A stretch of DNA of 64,000 nt. Source: Stercorarius parasiticus. Its lineage: Eukaryota > Chordata > Aves > Charadriiformes > Stercorariidae. Shown here in pieces: positions 21,948-35,990 of this stretch. The notes under the pieces were generated by a model, which was not told the origin of the DNA, made no database searches, and saw only the letters and a list, made by a program, of their open reading frames with translations. Position numbers and translations under genes: made by a program. Numbering within the stretch: the stretch's first letter is position 1; each line of letters begins with the position of its first letter. The stretch spans positions 62,001 to 126,000 of the forward strand of contig VWZL01003479.1 of the NCBI GenBank assembly GCA_013396915.1. The letters run 5' to 3'.

Positions 21948-24900
21948 AGCTAGAACTAAATGAATGTAAAGATAAATGCAGAAGTGCCAACCGTGTGCCT
22001 CCAAGTAACAGCAATGCTCTCGTTTAGAGTAGAGATGGATAAATACGGTCTCCTTATAAATATTTATTCCATTTTGTTTAATGAGTCTATTTTGACTGCT
22101 ACACTTTTTTTTTTAAATACAACTTCAATTAATTATTGCTTGCTTGAACTTACTACCTAGAGTGTTTCTGGAAAAGGGAATTGAAAGAAATACTAGAGGA
22201 TAGTCCTGGAAAGTACATTTTAAATTGAAAAACATGAGTGCTGACAGCGGAATTTACATTTAGATTTACATCAAGAAACTGAGTCACCACATATGGCATG
22301 CTTCCAATGAAAAGTAGATTAAATTTCAAACAAGCATTTAATTTTTACATCAATTGCTGAAAAAAATTTAAAGGTTGTGTTACCTGGCAACTGGATTCTA
22401 ATGATTAAGTGCACAGAGATTTCCTACTGCAAATTTGATTTGAAAAGGGAGATTGAGGTGTCTTTTGTTAATTAACTTTAGCTGGATCAATAGAAAAAGA
22501 AAATATTCCCCTAGACTGCTATGCAGCTTGACCATGTTAGAGCTATAGGACCATCAGGAAATCTAGAAAAGATTTCTAAATACAGAGACATGACAGCTTT
22601 CAGTACCTGCACAGATGTGACAACTATGCTCCTCAAGGTTCAGGACTTTAGTGCTAACAAATACTCTAACTTCCGGACTTCTGAGTGAAGACACAGGTTT
22701 GATCCCTTGCTCTGTTGAACTGGGTACTTGTTGAACACCAGTACTTCTGGTTCCTAAGATGAGAGTGCCATAGTTAGCTTTTAAACGACAGCTCTATGTC
22801 TGCCAAGAAACCCCACCTACTTCTGCACTGTACGTCAGGGCCAAGGGCATCTTCACTGAGTGACAGGGATAGAATTGGGAAATATGGAAAATGCATCTGC
22901 CTATGCTTTGAGCAAAAGAACACCTGCAGGAACTCTTTTCAGTACAGGGCCAGGGATGTAGCTGAAAACTTCCCGTTCTATCCAACAGAAGGTAGTGGCT
23001 TGCATGCATAATGGCCTGCTCATTGAAGTCTCTCCATATTTCTTTTCATATTCAATTCTGCAGAACTGAAATAAAACCAAGTATCTCAACTCGAAGCGTT
23101 GATTGGCTCTTGCACACCAGGTGAAGAACCCTTATTTAAAGACAAGAGCATGAGCTCACTGGTAGCAAACCAGTAGATTGCCAGCTACACAAATAGGTTT
23201 ATCAGAGCTGTGAGTGTGATCTCTGTTGATTTGTTCCAAGTCAAGGATTCACCAAAGATCACTTTTTTGTGAAAGTTCTTTCATAATTAACATTGTTAGA
23301 TTTTTTTTTTTTTTTAATTAATATTGGGAATGTGTTAGGATTAATCAGCAGGTAACAGTTGGAGTACATTCATGATGATCGGGAAAATAAATGATAACAG
23401 AGATTATACACAGATACCTTGGCTGACATTTAATAAATACATGAACTGAATGCTTTTGTCCAACCATTTGCTGGTGTCAATTTACTTAGTATGTCTAACC
23501 TCTTCTGGAGATAGTGCATGTTTTTTGCTTTTAGCCGAAGCTCATCATGCTACTCTCACTGAAGTCAAGCGATCAAACTTAACCTTGAAACAGCAGAAAT
23601 TACTCTAAAAACATGTTATTTTCTTAACAACAGAATCTACATGTTTTTTTAGTGACTGAAACCAAGTTTAACCTATTGTTCATTTTCACAATCATTATGT
23701 TCTATCTCTTTAACTGTGTAAACTGAGCTTATATGTATTTGTTTCTCTGTGCTCCTCCACAGTAATGCGAGACACATGAAATTACTGGTGTTTCAGAAGC
23801 CTTTTGCTTGTGGTCTCATTGGGTCATATGTGAAACTCCAGGTGATATCAATGGGAGCAGAACAAAGCCTGTAAAACATTCTATAAACTCCGCAATAGCG
23901 GAGTATTTATGAATAGCAAACTGCAACCAGGCTGGCTAAGCAAAATCCATCGTGTCCTTTTCATGAACTGGCATCCACAGCACAAAAATAGTGTTATTAA
24001 TTGTATGCATTAGTTCCCTTCATGTTCAAAAGTCATATGCAGAAGGTCTAAATTGTGTGTGATGCTTGAACTGCCTCCCCACAACTGCAGCAGTATAGAG
24101 TCTACCTGCATCACAGCTTGTGCTTAGTGGACAAAATGCGCCTGGACCATCAATAACAAGAGACAAACTCATTCATTAAATCAGCTTTTCCTAGTAAGCC
24201 ATGACCATGAGTAAAACGTAAGTGCTATTTCAGAAGATTGAATATTCTGGAGGGTATATATTTGACATACTTTATCTATTTTACTGACTTGCTTTAATGC
24301 AGTAATTGGAACTAAGCAGCAAGAACACTACATGTCTTATCATTCATTTAATCTCTGCTAAATTTTGGATACATCCTTAAGATGTGACAGCTGAACTCTA
24401 AGGCTCTCAAAGGACATAACTTATTTTCCTACTCTATTTTAGACTATAGATCATGGACAATTTTTACAGAAGGGAAAACAGCAAGCTGCAATCGCTTAGT
24501 GAGCATTAGTATTCTGCCTGCAATATATTCAGTTTCTGCTGCTTTGAAATATTCAAGATCTATGTACCAAAAAGGATGTTGGTTAACAGGTATCGACTTC
24601 CAATATGACACATGCAGAAAGTTCTCCTTTATGACAAAAAAAATATATTCAAGAACTTGGCCAGGCGTAAACTACAAATTAGAGTCTTAGTGGTCTATTA
24701 AATTGCCTTGTTTATATGCATTATTTTCTTCTTGATTTTATAGTTTCCTAATAATTTTGATTGGTTTTGGGACAACATTTAGGGAACTACTCTGCAGGAA
24801 TCACGTGGCTTGTATTTCTATTTGATTTTAATCTACTGCCCAATGGATAAATCCGGGGTGCACTCCCAAATGTGCTCAAACGATCATCCAGAAAAGTCTA

Positions 24901-27900
24901 TTTTCCTGCTTTTTGTCTTTCTTTAATCAATATTCAGTTCACTGGTCATGCTGCATTTTGTGTCACTCACTGAGATTCTGCTCCTGATTGACGTGATCTC
25001 AATTCAAATTGTTGTGGTACCCTTTGTTTCCCAGTTTTGCCTCTGGATCTAATTCTGTCCTAAGTTATACTGAGGTCTGAAGGTTTAAAAAAGCATAATT
25101 AGGAATTTAATTTCACACTTCATGACTTTGCTAGTTCACCATGACACATGATAAGCTGTGTATCTTTCAGCAGAAATTCTATTTCTTTTAATATACCATT
25201 ATCCATTCTGTTTCTTTATCATTTTCATTTTTCCCCGTGAAAGAAATGATGAAAAGACACAACAGTTTGTGACAGATTAACTGGGTAATTATAACCCAGT
25301 TAAGTATGACTGATTTTAGTTAGGTCATGGTCATTGAAAGTCTAGCAACCATTTATGTAATGGTGAAGAATACTAGGTGATGACTCAGATGGAGTACCAA
25401 GTAGTTTGATTTAACATGTATATTGTCCAGTGAAAAAATTAGCAAGTTCTATTTATCTAACCTTGTATTTTTAGTATCTTTCTGAACAAAAAAAATCAAC
25501 CTTGAAATCTGATGCACTGGTGGTCTCATTTGAGTGGCATTATTTACAAACTTTAAATAAGATCTTTTTATGTTTACATTGACTTCGAACTGGGTAGCTA
25601 TAGTTGTCTCTTCTTTCCATCCTAAATCTGAGACTAAGAATCCTCTGTACATCTTCCCACTTCTTGAACTGTGAAAAGATGATTGCCTGTGTCCTAATAG
25701 CCCAATCATAACACCTGCATATCTGTACTGAATATGTTATAATTAGCAAGAGTTATGTACTCGGGTTTTGCCAGTTACCTACAACCATCATGAAAGATTT
25801 TTGACTGGCATAGGACTTCTAGCACGTCAGAGATTTACAGTAGTTGAGGAGTGATTGTCAGGTCAGTGAGGCAGTGCTCTGAGATGGTTAAAAGATAATT
25901 TTTTTTAGTACATCTTGTTCACTTCATAATGGGTGTGTTCACTGCTAGACTGTAAGGATGAGTGGCCCGTTATATCCTGGGTGGAGCTGAGGATAGCCTG
26001 AGTGAGTTTTTCCAATAGGTGAGGTATGCACCAGCAACCTAAGTGAAAGACATGCTTCTCTCTCTCACTACTAGCTTTTTTGTGTTTCTTAGTTAACCTG
26101 ATGTGATATTAAAGATTCATTTCATTTGTGAACTCTGACACAGACTCCTAATTGTTCACTTCCTACACTTGCAACAAAGACATAGTTGTGAAAGGCATTT
26201 CCCACAGGTCAGACCAGTAGGGATTTTTGTTTGTTTTGGTTTTTCTCATGAAAAACTCAAGGAATGAGTGAGTTTGTTTTGGTTTTTTCTCTATCTTTTT
26301 TCCTGTAGTGCAGAGCATGTTAAGACCAACTGAGTATATCTAACTTGACCATAGGTCTGTCAGTCTTTGCAAGAGCTCTTGTTACTGCTAGTGCTTTAAC
26401 TCTCTCCTTCTCTTTGCCTGTCAGAACAAAATTTTAGTGGGCTACAGAAATTCAGTCCATAAAATTAAGAAGAAAGTAATTGTGTGAAGGTCTTAGGAGA
26501 CTGAAATATTAAGGTGAGTTATTTCTATTCTGTTCCCATTTGAACTTTAACTCTCTGAAACATCTCAAAGTGCCCCTCTTACCTTATCAAGACTGATGGA
26601 TCAACCCTTTAGCTTTTGTTCATCTCCTTACTGTTTTCACTCATTCTCTGGTTTTTGCTTTTCCTTAGTAGTGTCTGTTTTGTACAGCTCGTTGTCGCAG
26701 GAATAGTCTCTTCTTTTTTTAAAAAAAATTAATGTAGCTTCTGTGGTGTTGTGCTTCAAAATAACTGCCTTCTGAACAGCTAGGAAGGAGATCTGAGTGA
26801 TTGGAATGCTGTCCCAGGTATCATAGCAGTGAATTCAGCCACAGTCTGAGTCCCTTGAGAGACAGAGGTTTAGAGGGATATATGAGACTCAACTAATAGC
26901 TATATACACATTTATTTCTTTGAGAGAAACGCAGATGAAGATTCTATATCTGCACCTGAATGAGGACCGCTGTCATTCTTCTCTGTATGTGGCTCAAAGT
27001 ATGTATGTCCATGTAGACTCCCACAAGGGAGAGAGATAAACTGTCCTTCTCATACTGAGACTTTCCTTGACATGAGGTGGCTCTTGAGCTGCTATGAGTG
27101 AAGGTGCATGACTCCTGTACTCCATAGTGAGTGGAAAGTAATGCCTCACATTGCATGCAAACTGCACATGCCTGGGCAGCATGGGCTGGGCATGCCTGCT
27201 GCAGCACTTGAAACATGAAAAGTAAAGTGAGAAGGAATCAAACTAATTTACTTCATTTAAAGAAATGAGCAGCTTTGCTTCACTGGGTACTGGGTGTAAC
27301 TTGGTCACTGCAAAGCAGGACTCCACAGACTCTTTTTGTTGCCTTGTTTATTGACACTACCTTGCTTTTACATGTAGAGCCCTGCTCAGCGCTGCCTCAG
27401 CTTCCTGTCCAGTGAGAAGGATTTTTCTCTGTTAAACATACACATGTATATTATTTATCTTCAGGTTCTGACTTCTGAATCGTTGAGAACATGCACATCC
27501 CAAGAATATATGCGGCAATATGCTGCTTATTGGCTAAAGCAGGCTTCATTGTTTCACTAGAATAACAGCAATGATTATTAAGGTCTTTGAACACATGTAA
27601 CAATATTTCCCAGGTTTCTCTGAGTGATAAAAGCAGTACAGCTGGTCTGTGTGTCTTGCTTTTCCCGTCCCTGCAGGTTAATGAGTAACTTTCTGCCTTA
27701 CCCATCTGTGCACCTGATTACAACCAACAGTGATAGTAATGAGTATATGTGACATTCAGTTTTTTAAATCAGTAGTTGTGTGCAGCTCAGCTGTCATATC
27801 ACCATAGTCTACAAATGCCAGCTTGGCCTTTTTGTACAGAAGTACAAAGTAATCAGTAAAAAAAAAAAAAAAGTAAAAAAAAACCCCAACAACCAAGCAA

Positions 27901-29150
27901 TAACCCCTGCAGTTCTCAAACGTTTCTGCTATTTTGGTGTCACAAAATGTGTTTAGCAAATTCCTCCAGATTTAGAAGTAAATAAAGAACAGGAAAAAAA
28001 ACAACAAAAGATCCCCACAAAAGAAGAGGCTAACAGGACACCTCAGAAAATGTGGAAGTCAAATGCTGTGGTGGCATTTGCAGCTTTGAAAAAACTACAT
28101 ACAATTTTTTTGGAAGAGGGGAAATGTTCCCTTTGGATGAGAGATTTGGAAAAGGTGACGTGAAGAATAATATATAGAATTTCTTTTTCAGGGTTAGGCA
28201 GCTGATACTAGAGGATGCATAATAATCCGAGCTTTCTGAAAATGGCCCCTTGAATTGCAAATCTGCAGCCTTTTGGAACTGCTTAATTTGATGATAACAC
28301 TGTAATTTCCAGGCCTTAAATTTATCGTATGTAGCTTGGGAGGTAAATATTCTTTAAACTTATAACTGTTTGGCATGTTTTTACAGTAATGTCTCAATAA
28401 GCATGCTTAGACGTGCAATATAATGTCAGTTGTGAGACGCTATCGGCTGTGTGTGTATAGCTCATCTAGAACTATGCGTTGTAAACCCATCCTGTGTGTG
28501 ACACCTGCTTCGCAGCTCTAAATAAATGTACAGCTCTTATATGTTAACCATGTGGTGATAACTCTGATATGTTCACTCTTCAAAAAAGCAGCTATTTCTG
28601 CCCATTAAAAAAATATTTTTGCATAGCATAACCAGCTGTGACACTTTGCCTGGAATTTTAGGTAGATGCACTGATCCCAGTCATTAAAGCTTTGTCTGAA
28701 TGTTAGCTATAACAATTCACAAGCAGTAATCTCTGTAAAGTAAGCATTGGTGGAGAAGCTTTGGCAATTTATTCCATCAGATGGAACCATTGTGTCTTGC
28801 ATTTGCTTTTTTGACTTTTGGACTGAGTCAAAACTCTTGGCTTCCTCAAGTCAGCTTTCTATGTCTTGTCACCCTTTAGTATAGAATAATTCACTGTGGG
28901 TGTAAGTGATCCAATCTTTCAACATCTTAATAACATAAATTAATGTTCTTCTCGGCAGTAATCCATTGACATTTTTTGGACTATCTGTGAGAAAAACTCT
29001 GTGTTAAGATCAAGGTTCGATGCATAAGGATATTACCCACCTGCATGAAATATTTCTTTTTAAGAGTACCATGAATCAGTTTCATCGATATTTTCATCAG
29101 TTAAAAGTTAATTCAAATGCTTGAACAAGGGCAGTGGTCACTGGCTCCGC

Positions 29151-29183
29151 TTACTATTACTATTTACTATTTACTATTATTTA
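29151..29183 (+). repeat. (TACTATT)n short tandem repeat
   Basis: About four and a half imperfect copies of a TTACTATTA/TTTACTA wording in 33 bases. Confidence 0.8.
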
Positions 29184-31189
29184 GTCTATACACAGAGATC
29201 ACCCAGATCATCTTTGCTCTAAGGCAGACCACTGAGCTAAGCAGGGAAAGAACGCATGCCCATCAGAAACAAGACAAATCTACAGCTATTTTGTCAGTTA
29301 TGGATATCCTCATTGTTGCTTTGCCCAAAGGCTTCTTTGCTCTGTGTGGCTGCTTAGCAGAGTGTGAAGGAAGGCAAACAATCACATGCAACATACGAAA
29401 ATGTTCCCGACACCAGGGTATTAATTACTGGTGAGGTTATAGTGGCCTTCCTTATTGATGACCTGCTTCGTATATTTAGAAAGGCCTTTTTTTGACCTGA
29501 CTAGCAAGCTGATTTTAAGGGGTTTAAATTCTGTTCACACTGACACACAAAAGGGAAAAAACTATTACAATTTTAACATCTATTATGGTCTGAATATGGC
29601 TTAAAGAGAGGGCATGAGACCTAAAGGAAAGCAGTCTCTCCACCCACAAGAAAGCAGTTGTTGGGAACCAGGAGTGCCCTTAAATGGGATTCTATGTTTG
29701 AGGCCACCACAGGACAATAAAAAAGGGGTGCAGCAACAAAAGTTTGCCCATCAACTGCCGTATCAGTTTAAACCTTCCACAAAGCAGCTAAAAAATTTGA
29801 GGAAAATCTTCCCACAAATCTGTAACAAAACTTTTTCTTTGGCAGGGAGACTACTGTAGCTGAAAATGGCTGCAGTTAATGAGATGGTATTTGTATGCAC
29901 AGAGAATTTCAGTGAGGCAAGAGTTATAGTTATTATATCATTTGTGGCTTCCCTTAGGTTGATTGCATTTGGGTGGGAGCCACAACAACTCAGGATGAGG
30001 GAAATATTGACAAGGGGTGAGTCCTGATGCTGAGCTCTTCCTTTAGGTGCTGTTTCTGTCCGGACTGGGTTCTCTCTTTGTCCTCAAAAAGTGTTCTAGT
30101 CCACACGAGGACTCAGCAGTATCACAAATACCTCTTGGCTATACATATTGCTGTTTCAAAAGTGTTTTCAACAGTGAAGACAGTACCTGTCAATACAATT
30201 GTGTATTGTGCTGTTGCATCTCTCAGTCTATCTCTCTAGTTATCGATCACTTATTCTAAAATTTGAGCGCTAATTAAAAATTAGTGTTAGTATCTCAGAA
30301 ATATAGGTTTGAGAGAGATGAGGAGGGAGAGAGAACCAAAGAAACTAACATGCAGAGCACCACGCTCATTTGCTCATTTGTTAAATTAATGAGACACTGT
30401 GTCTAAATGACATCAGTTACTTAATAAAATCTATACATTAATGGCAACAGAAATCAAAGAAAGCATAATTTGGTGCTGTTGGAGGGATATAATTTTAATT
30501 CTTTTCATTATGTAGTCAGGGCAACTTTTTGTAGGTGTGAACTGCTTCTTACAGCTGTTGCAGTTTTTATATCTGCTCCTTAGATAAAAACCTCTTTTTT
30601 TTTTTTTTTGAGAAAGTGATAAGTAAAACGGGTGATGATTTGCTGCAGGTTTGACACATTTACTAACTGAGTTTATGAATGGTGTTATGGTTGTTATTGT
30701 AAGGTTCTTTTATCACATTTAGAAGCGGGAAAGTCCTAGATAAACAGGTAGTTTGCAGGAAGGATGGATATGTCATTTGACTGCCCATTGTGCCTGCTTA
30801 TTAGCTGTTTGACAACGAATAGACCAAAACAAAATAGACAAATGCCAGTAGGGCAGGGAGGTTCAAATATTTCTGCCATCCACTGTCATAGAGTTAATAT
30901 TTTCCCCCTTTCTGAATCCTCAATTCCACTAGCAGAGCTTTTTCCAGAAATCAGCAGAAATAGAGAACAAACACTGCACATTGTGGAATACAAAGAATAA
31001 GGTCCACAGTTCTGCTATTTATATAAAATAATCTATTCTAAGTTCTTAAATATTTGTTCATGGGACTTTAAAAAGTGGTCATGCAAAGCATGTGAAAGAA
31101 TTAAGACTGCTTAGGTTGAACAGCTACATTATTTCACATTAAGCCACCTGCATCTATACTCCATAAACCACAGTGAAATGAGATTGTTT

Positions 31190-31420
31190 ATTCACAATAA
31201 TACATTATTTTAGTACCATAATATTTTAAAAAATGTAATGATTATTTATAGACAATACAAATAGATGCACATTTATAATTTGTATTTTAAAATACAAAAA
31301 TAATTATAATAAATAAAATTAACCTTTTAAATCATATTATAAATGTAAATGTAAAAGTAAAATAAATTAACAGTTAATTAATACAATAATTAAAAAGTGT
31401 TAAAAATAAATTCTCTATGT
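31190..31420. repeat. AT-rich island
   Basis: About 230 bases made nearly only of A and T, with repeated 'aataa', 'ttataat' and 'taaat' wording but no fixed unit. It could be a degraded microsatellite or simply low-complexity DNA. Confidence 0.7.
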
Positions 31421-32377
31421 TTCCTTCTTATAATTGTGTGTGCTTGGTCCCATTCTGTGTTATTTAAGTCCTATAACTCCTTTTCTGATATTTAGTAAGT
31501 AGAAGCAGGGAAACTTCCTTTCCAAGTTGGCTGCATGAAACATGACTAAATCACTAGCCAGGGCCCTTGACAACATCACTGTAGTAACAATGGGGCCCTT
31601 ATAAAATTTATTGTCGGTTATGTAACTTCAGTGAAACTTTTTCTCATATACACAGTCAAGGTGTGTATATGCAAGTTCTGCTTGCATATAGCGTTACCTT
31701 ATCCTTATCTGGTCCATGCCAGGATTTAAAGGAGGCCTAATCCTAGCATAAAGCCAAAGTCTGGCTCAACCCGTTTTCAGAGGAAAATACTCAACCCTGC
31801 ACACTTTCATTCTCAAGCCTTGGAATATCCAAAAAGAACTAAAGCAAATTTCCTCATGAATTACAAAACCAACATAAACTAAATTCAAGCGAATATTGTG
31901 GAAACACTTTGTAGTATTAATCAAAATTCATCTTCCTGAAAAGTAAAGGGTAGCAAGGAATTATTTTCAGAATTCACTTGCTATCCCAAATTCCCAAGTA
32001 ATATTCCCTATTAACTTTTAAAAACCATGTAGTGATAATGAAAAAAGGGGTTGGATATGATAATAAATCACTTTCACATAGCAGACAATTACCTTACAAA
32101 GGCTTTGGAGAACAGAAAGTTACGTTGAGCCAACACTTACTATTTTCCATAAAAAGATACGTTGCAATGATAAATGAGTTTAAGTATTCAAAAGTTGAAG
32201 GCAAAATTGCAGCTACAGATGAACATGGAACTTGAGCAATGCCTTTGTAAATACATACTCATTCTAAGCTGTTCTGAGATGGCTTTGAGCAGTTTATACT
32301 GCTGCTGACTGGCAACACAAAATGGTAGGATTTCCCCAGCACATGTACATGCAAGGTTTTAAGGCATTCAAGAGCTT

Positions 32378-32413
32378 GATACAGATACTGGATACAGAAG
32401 ATACAGATACAGA
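32378..32413 (+). repeat. (GATACA)n short tandem repeat
   Basis: Imperfect GATACA/GATACT units over 36 bases, ending 28 bases before the CR1 tail at 32441. Confidence 0.8.
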
Positions 32414-32440
32414 GGAAAAGTCATAGCACTTTGTAGGAAC

Positions 32441-32742
32441 ATAGAATCAGAATCACAGAATGGTAGGGGTTGGAAGGGACCTCTGGAGATCACCTAGTCC
32501 AACCCCCCTGCCAGAGCAGGGTCACCTAGAGCAGGCTGCACAGGAACGCGTCCAGGTGGGTTTTGAATGTCTCCAGAGATGGAGACTCCAGCCTGTTCCA
32601 GTGCTCTGCCACCCTCAAAGTAAAGAAGCTCCTCCTCACGTTGAGATGGAACTTCCTATGTTCAAGTTTGTGCCTGTTGCCCCTTGTCCTGTCACTGGGC
32701 ACCACTGAAACGAGCCTGGCCCCATCCTCCTGACACCCACCC
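32441..32742 (-). mobile_element. CR1 LINE, 5'-truncated, with internal deletion
   Basis: Minus-strand CR1 end. The tail is 'atagaatcagaatcacagaatgg' from 32441, then the 3' UTR, then ORF2 blocks [29 protein letters not shown] and AEHWNRL. Compared with the copy at 38561-39500, about 17 bases are missing at 32590 (the 'caccacctctctgggca' segment), removing the PREVV codons. CR1 similarity stops at about 32742. The next bases (32743-32757) look like CR1 tail octamers in the opposite orientation. Confidence 0.93.
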
Positions 32743-35700
32743 TGTGATTCTGTGATTATATGTGATCTAGAAGGCTTCATGCCTTACGCGCCGTGTTCAC
32801 TTTTTGCTGTTATTCTATGCAGGTTCCTTTTGATATTTCCATTATCATAACATCAGTGTATTCTTGTACCCCACTGGAACTCAGGCCAAGTCAGACAAGG
32901 TTAACTTATCCATCTGCCTCCCTGTCAAGACTCTTCCAAAGACAATTTCTATCGATTCAACTGGAGGCATTCAACAGTAGCCAAAATATTTTTATATGTA
33001 TATTTTGTTGGTTATTCATTTCTATGCTTTTTCCTAATGAGAATTGCTACCATTTTCCAGTTCTGGTGACCCCTCTGTGAAGTCGCAGAGAACTGGAAGT
33101 GGAAGAATTTCTTTTAGCAGTCAAACACCCTAAAAGAAAATACTTGCTGTTTCAGTTCTGAAAATAAATAGTTTTCAAAATGTGTTCTTCTGGCAGTTAT
33201 TCTCCAGGTGTTGTTTATCTTATTAACACTCTTCTGGAGAGGAGGCAGTAAAACAATAGCTGCCAGAATCCTCCAAAGAATTGTCACCTGCCACAACAGC
33301 TATCACAATAACCGTTGCTGTTATTATTTAACAGGCACACCGTGAAAACCTCTCAAGGGAAAGCTGGTTTGACAGCCCTTTTATTAAACTTTCCACAAAG
33401 ACATGGAGGTGAAAAACCTTACCCCAAAGAATTTCCAGTTGCTAAGCCAATGTAATATGTGGACAAGGCAAACAGAAAGCTGGATTGCTGCCAGGAGCCA
33501 GCCAGGAGACTAATTTTCAAGTTGTACTTTATTGCATGCCTGATGAAAAATCACGGGGGGTGGTGGTAGTGCGGATCATAAAGGATGGTTTTACATATTC
33601 AAGACTCGTTCTTTCCCGCTCAGGACAGGGAAGTTGTCTTATAGGTAAGGACAGCTATGTCTTATCAAGACTGCCAATACTTGCCCTGACAGAAGTCAGC
33701 TATGCAGTAAAGCTGAAGATTTGGTAGAAATAAAAAGCCTGACCTGTGGAGAACTATCAGTGAGATTAAAAAAAAAGAAAAAAAAAAAGGCAGAATAAAG
33801 TAGAAAGAATTCCCGTTCTAGATCATTGAGCCACATTGAGGGTAATGTGGTAATTGAGGTTACTGGCAAGACCAGAGAGAAATGAGTTTCCAGCAACCAA
33901 GGCACTGAATAAGTGCATCAGTTCTTTCTCTGAAACAGAATGTTTTCAAAAACAGCATGTGACACTTTCTTGAGTGCCCAGCTTTGATATCTTTGATTTT
34001 CAGAGACAGCAGCCAAGTTGCCAACTTCAGTGCCTGAATCAAGACTCACACCTAAATCAAATTGTACATTTGAAGATATTTACCCTGAGTGTTGCATGGT
34101 TGCTCTGTGAGAAAGAGTAGCTGGTTTTTGCACATAGCCTGGTGTAGCATTTCAGAATGACCAGGACAAGATCAAAGGCCTGAGACCTGGAGAAGGCTAA
34201 GGTGTTGTGGGTTATGAACTGAGACCAATTCATGGTCTAGGTTTTTTTTCCCCTTTCTCTCCTGGACTATTAGATGCAAAAGAGAGAGTTATTTGTTTAT
34301 CTTTCAGACTGTTTTTGCAGTTTAGCTTCTTGGATAAGGGGGTGGAAATAGATTCTACCAAATTTTAAGCATGTGACCAGAACTTGTACACAGAAAAACT
34401 TGATAAAAGTTATCAATTGCTTGCCATTTTGCAGTCAGTTGTGTAAGATGTATTTTTATATAAAGCCCTTCTAGGTAATTCAGAATGTCATGATGGCACC
34501 AGCAAATTTCCACCTCTGGGTCAACATTCGGAACCATGGAATGATGGGGAACAAGAGTAAATGCCACTTTTTAGTTGTACTATAGCCAATACCTGATGAG
34601 CTAATGTGTCACACTCATCCCAGCTGGCAAGTAGCAAAAGACACCACTGGTGTTATTACCCGTTCGCAGCTTTTAGAGAAAGCCCTAATTTCAATAACTG
34701 AGCACATTTCACTCCCAGGGGGCCAAAGACTGGGAAAGGACTGCTCTACTACAGTTTTTCCAGGAAAATCAACATAACTTCTCGAGTTGGTTTCTGGTCT
34801 GATCTTCAAGTTTGTTTTAAAATTATTTTAGACAAAGCATAACATTTTGTATTTGTGTATTGTCTTTTATGAGCACAGGGAATGCTTTTTTTATCAAAAC
34901 CCAAACTTGCACATGCCTCAAAAGAGCACAGCAATAAAAAATACAGCTTTAATTTTACTTTTGGCTCACAAAGTTATATTCCTGAATGTACAGATTAAAA
35001 CACTAAATCTGAAAAGAATGCTATTTTGGCACAGCCAATTTCTGTAGTCATCTCTATTTATTAATTTCTATTACCTTTTCAGTGCTGCTATGTTCATAGA
35101 GGAGGACGAGACCTAAAGGAATGCTATACTTGATTGATACTGATTGAGATCACTCTAAAACAAATTTTGTATCTATCTCGCATCACACTTACTATGCTCT
35201 GGATCATCTTGAGACCTGAATTCCTGTTCGATCCTTGTGGAACTTTCTTGTAGTTAGTAATGTTTGCAATGGGCTGAACTTGGAGATAGATTCATACAAT
35301 ATTTCATCTTGCTTAAAATGGTGGAGCTCAACATTGAAGAATCCATTCTCACTGTTGTACAATATTACATTGTTTCTTCACAGTGGTACTTTTGACAAAT
35401 ACAAATCCAATGTTGTTTGAATGTCTAAATAAGCATAAGTCAGGTGATCAAGCTCAAAAGTACAGAGCAGGTTTTGTACATCCATAGACCTTATTATATA
35501 TTACGATCTCTCTCAGAAATACTTTGTCTTCAGCGTTGGCTCAAATGAGGAAATATTTATTCAGAAAATTTAAACATGATAGAAAAACCTGACATTTTTT
35601 CAAAACTCTGCTCAAATTCATTATGAAGGATCTGAAAGCTTTAATTTCATTCTAACCTGTTTCGCTGCCTCTAATATTGACTAAGGTTGTAGATAGGTGA

Positions 35701-35990
35701 AAAAAAACCTGGATGTATATTACCCAGGGAAAGTGATAAGCTTCACACAAACTACAGGGGGAAAATCTCTTGCTATGATACTGTTGGAACCAACCTATTT
35801 TCTATTTGGAATAAAACTTTAATATAAAGAGAAACACTGACTTTTTTTTTTGCTCCGACTCAACCCCAATTTTTAAGTTTCTTTGAGAACTGCATTTTCT
35901 GAGTGTGACAGCACATTTCAAATGGAATATTGAATATGGAGTCAGTGTATGTGCACAATAAGCAGCAATAGACTTTAATCCAGATGTACT
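32743..35990. other. Non-coding stretch
   Basis: No gene or repeat family recognised beyond the octamer-like bases at 32743-32757. It holds A-rich patches (33768-33789) and T/C-rich patches (34238-34261). Open frames up to 95 codons (32793-33080 plus) have no recognisable domain. Confidence 0.5.

Larger units (their letters stand above)
21948..32440. other. Long non-coding stretch, almost free of repeats
   Basis: Over 10 kb with no recognisable gene, transposon or RNA gene. Small features: a T run at 23301-23315, a 7-base-stem hairpin at 23887-23904, an A-rich patch at 27858-27887, a TACTATT repeat at 29151-29183, a T run near 30595-30609, an AT-rich island at about 31190-31420 and a GATACA repeat at 32378-32413. 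Open frames of up to 105 codons (29117-29434 plus) have no recognisable content. The lack of CR1 and LTR copies contrasts with the flanking regions. Confidence 0.5.

Noticed and set aside
29014..29030. TTCGA wording checked as a tRNA T-loop
   Set aside because: No matching A-box or cloverleaf arms within the required distance. No tRNA, U6, 5S or 7SL-like gene was recognised anywhere.
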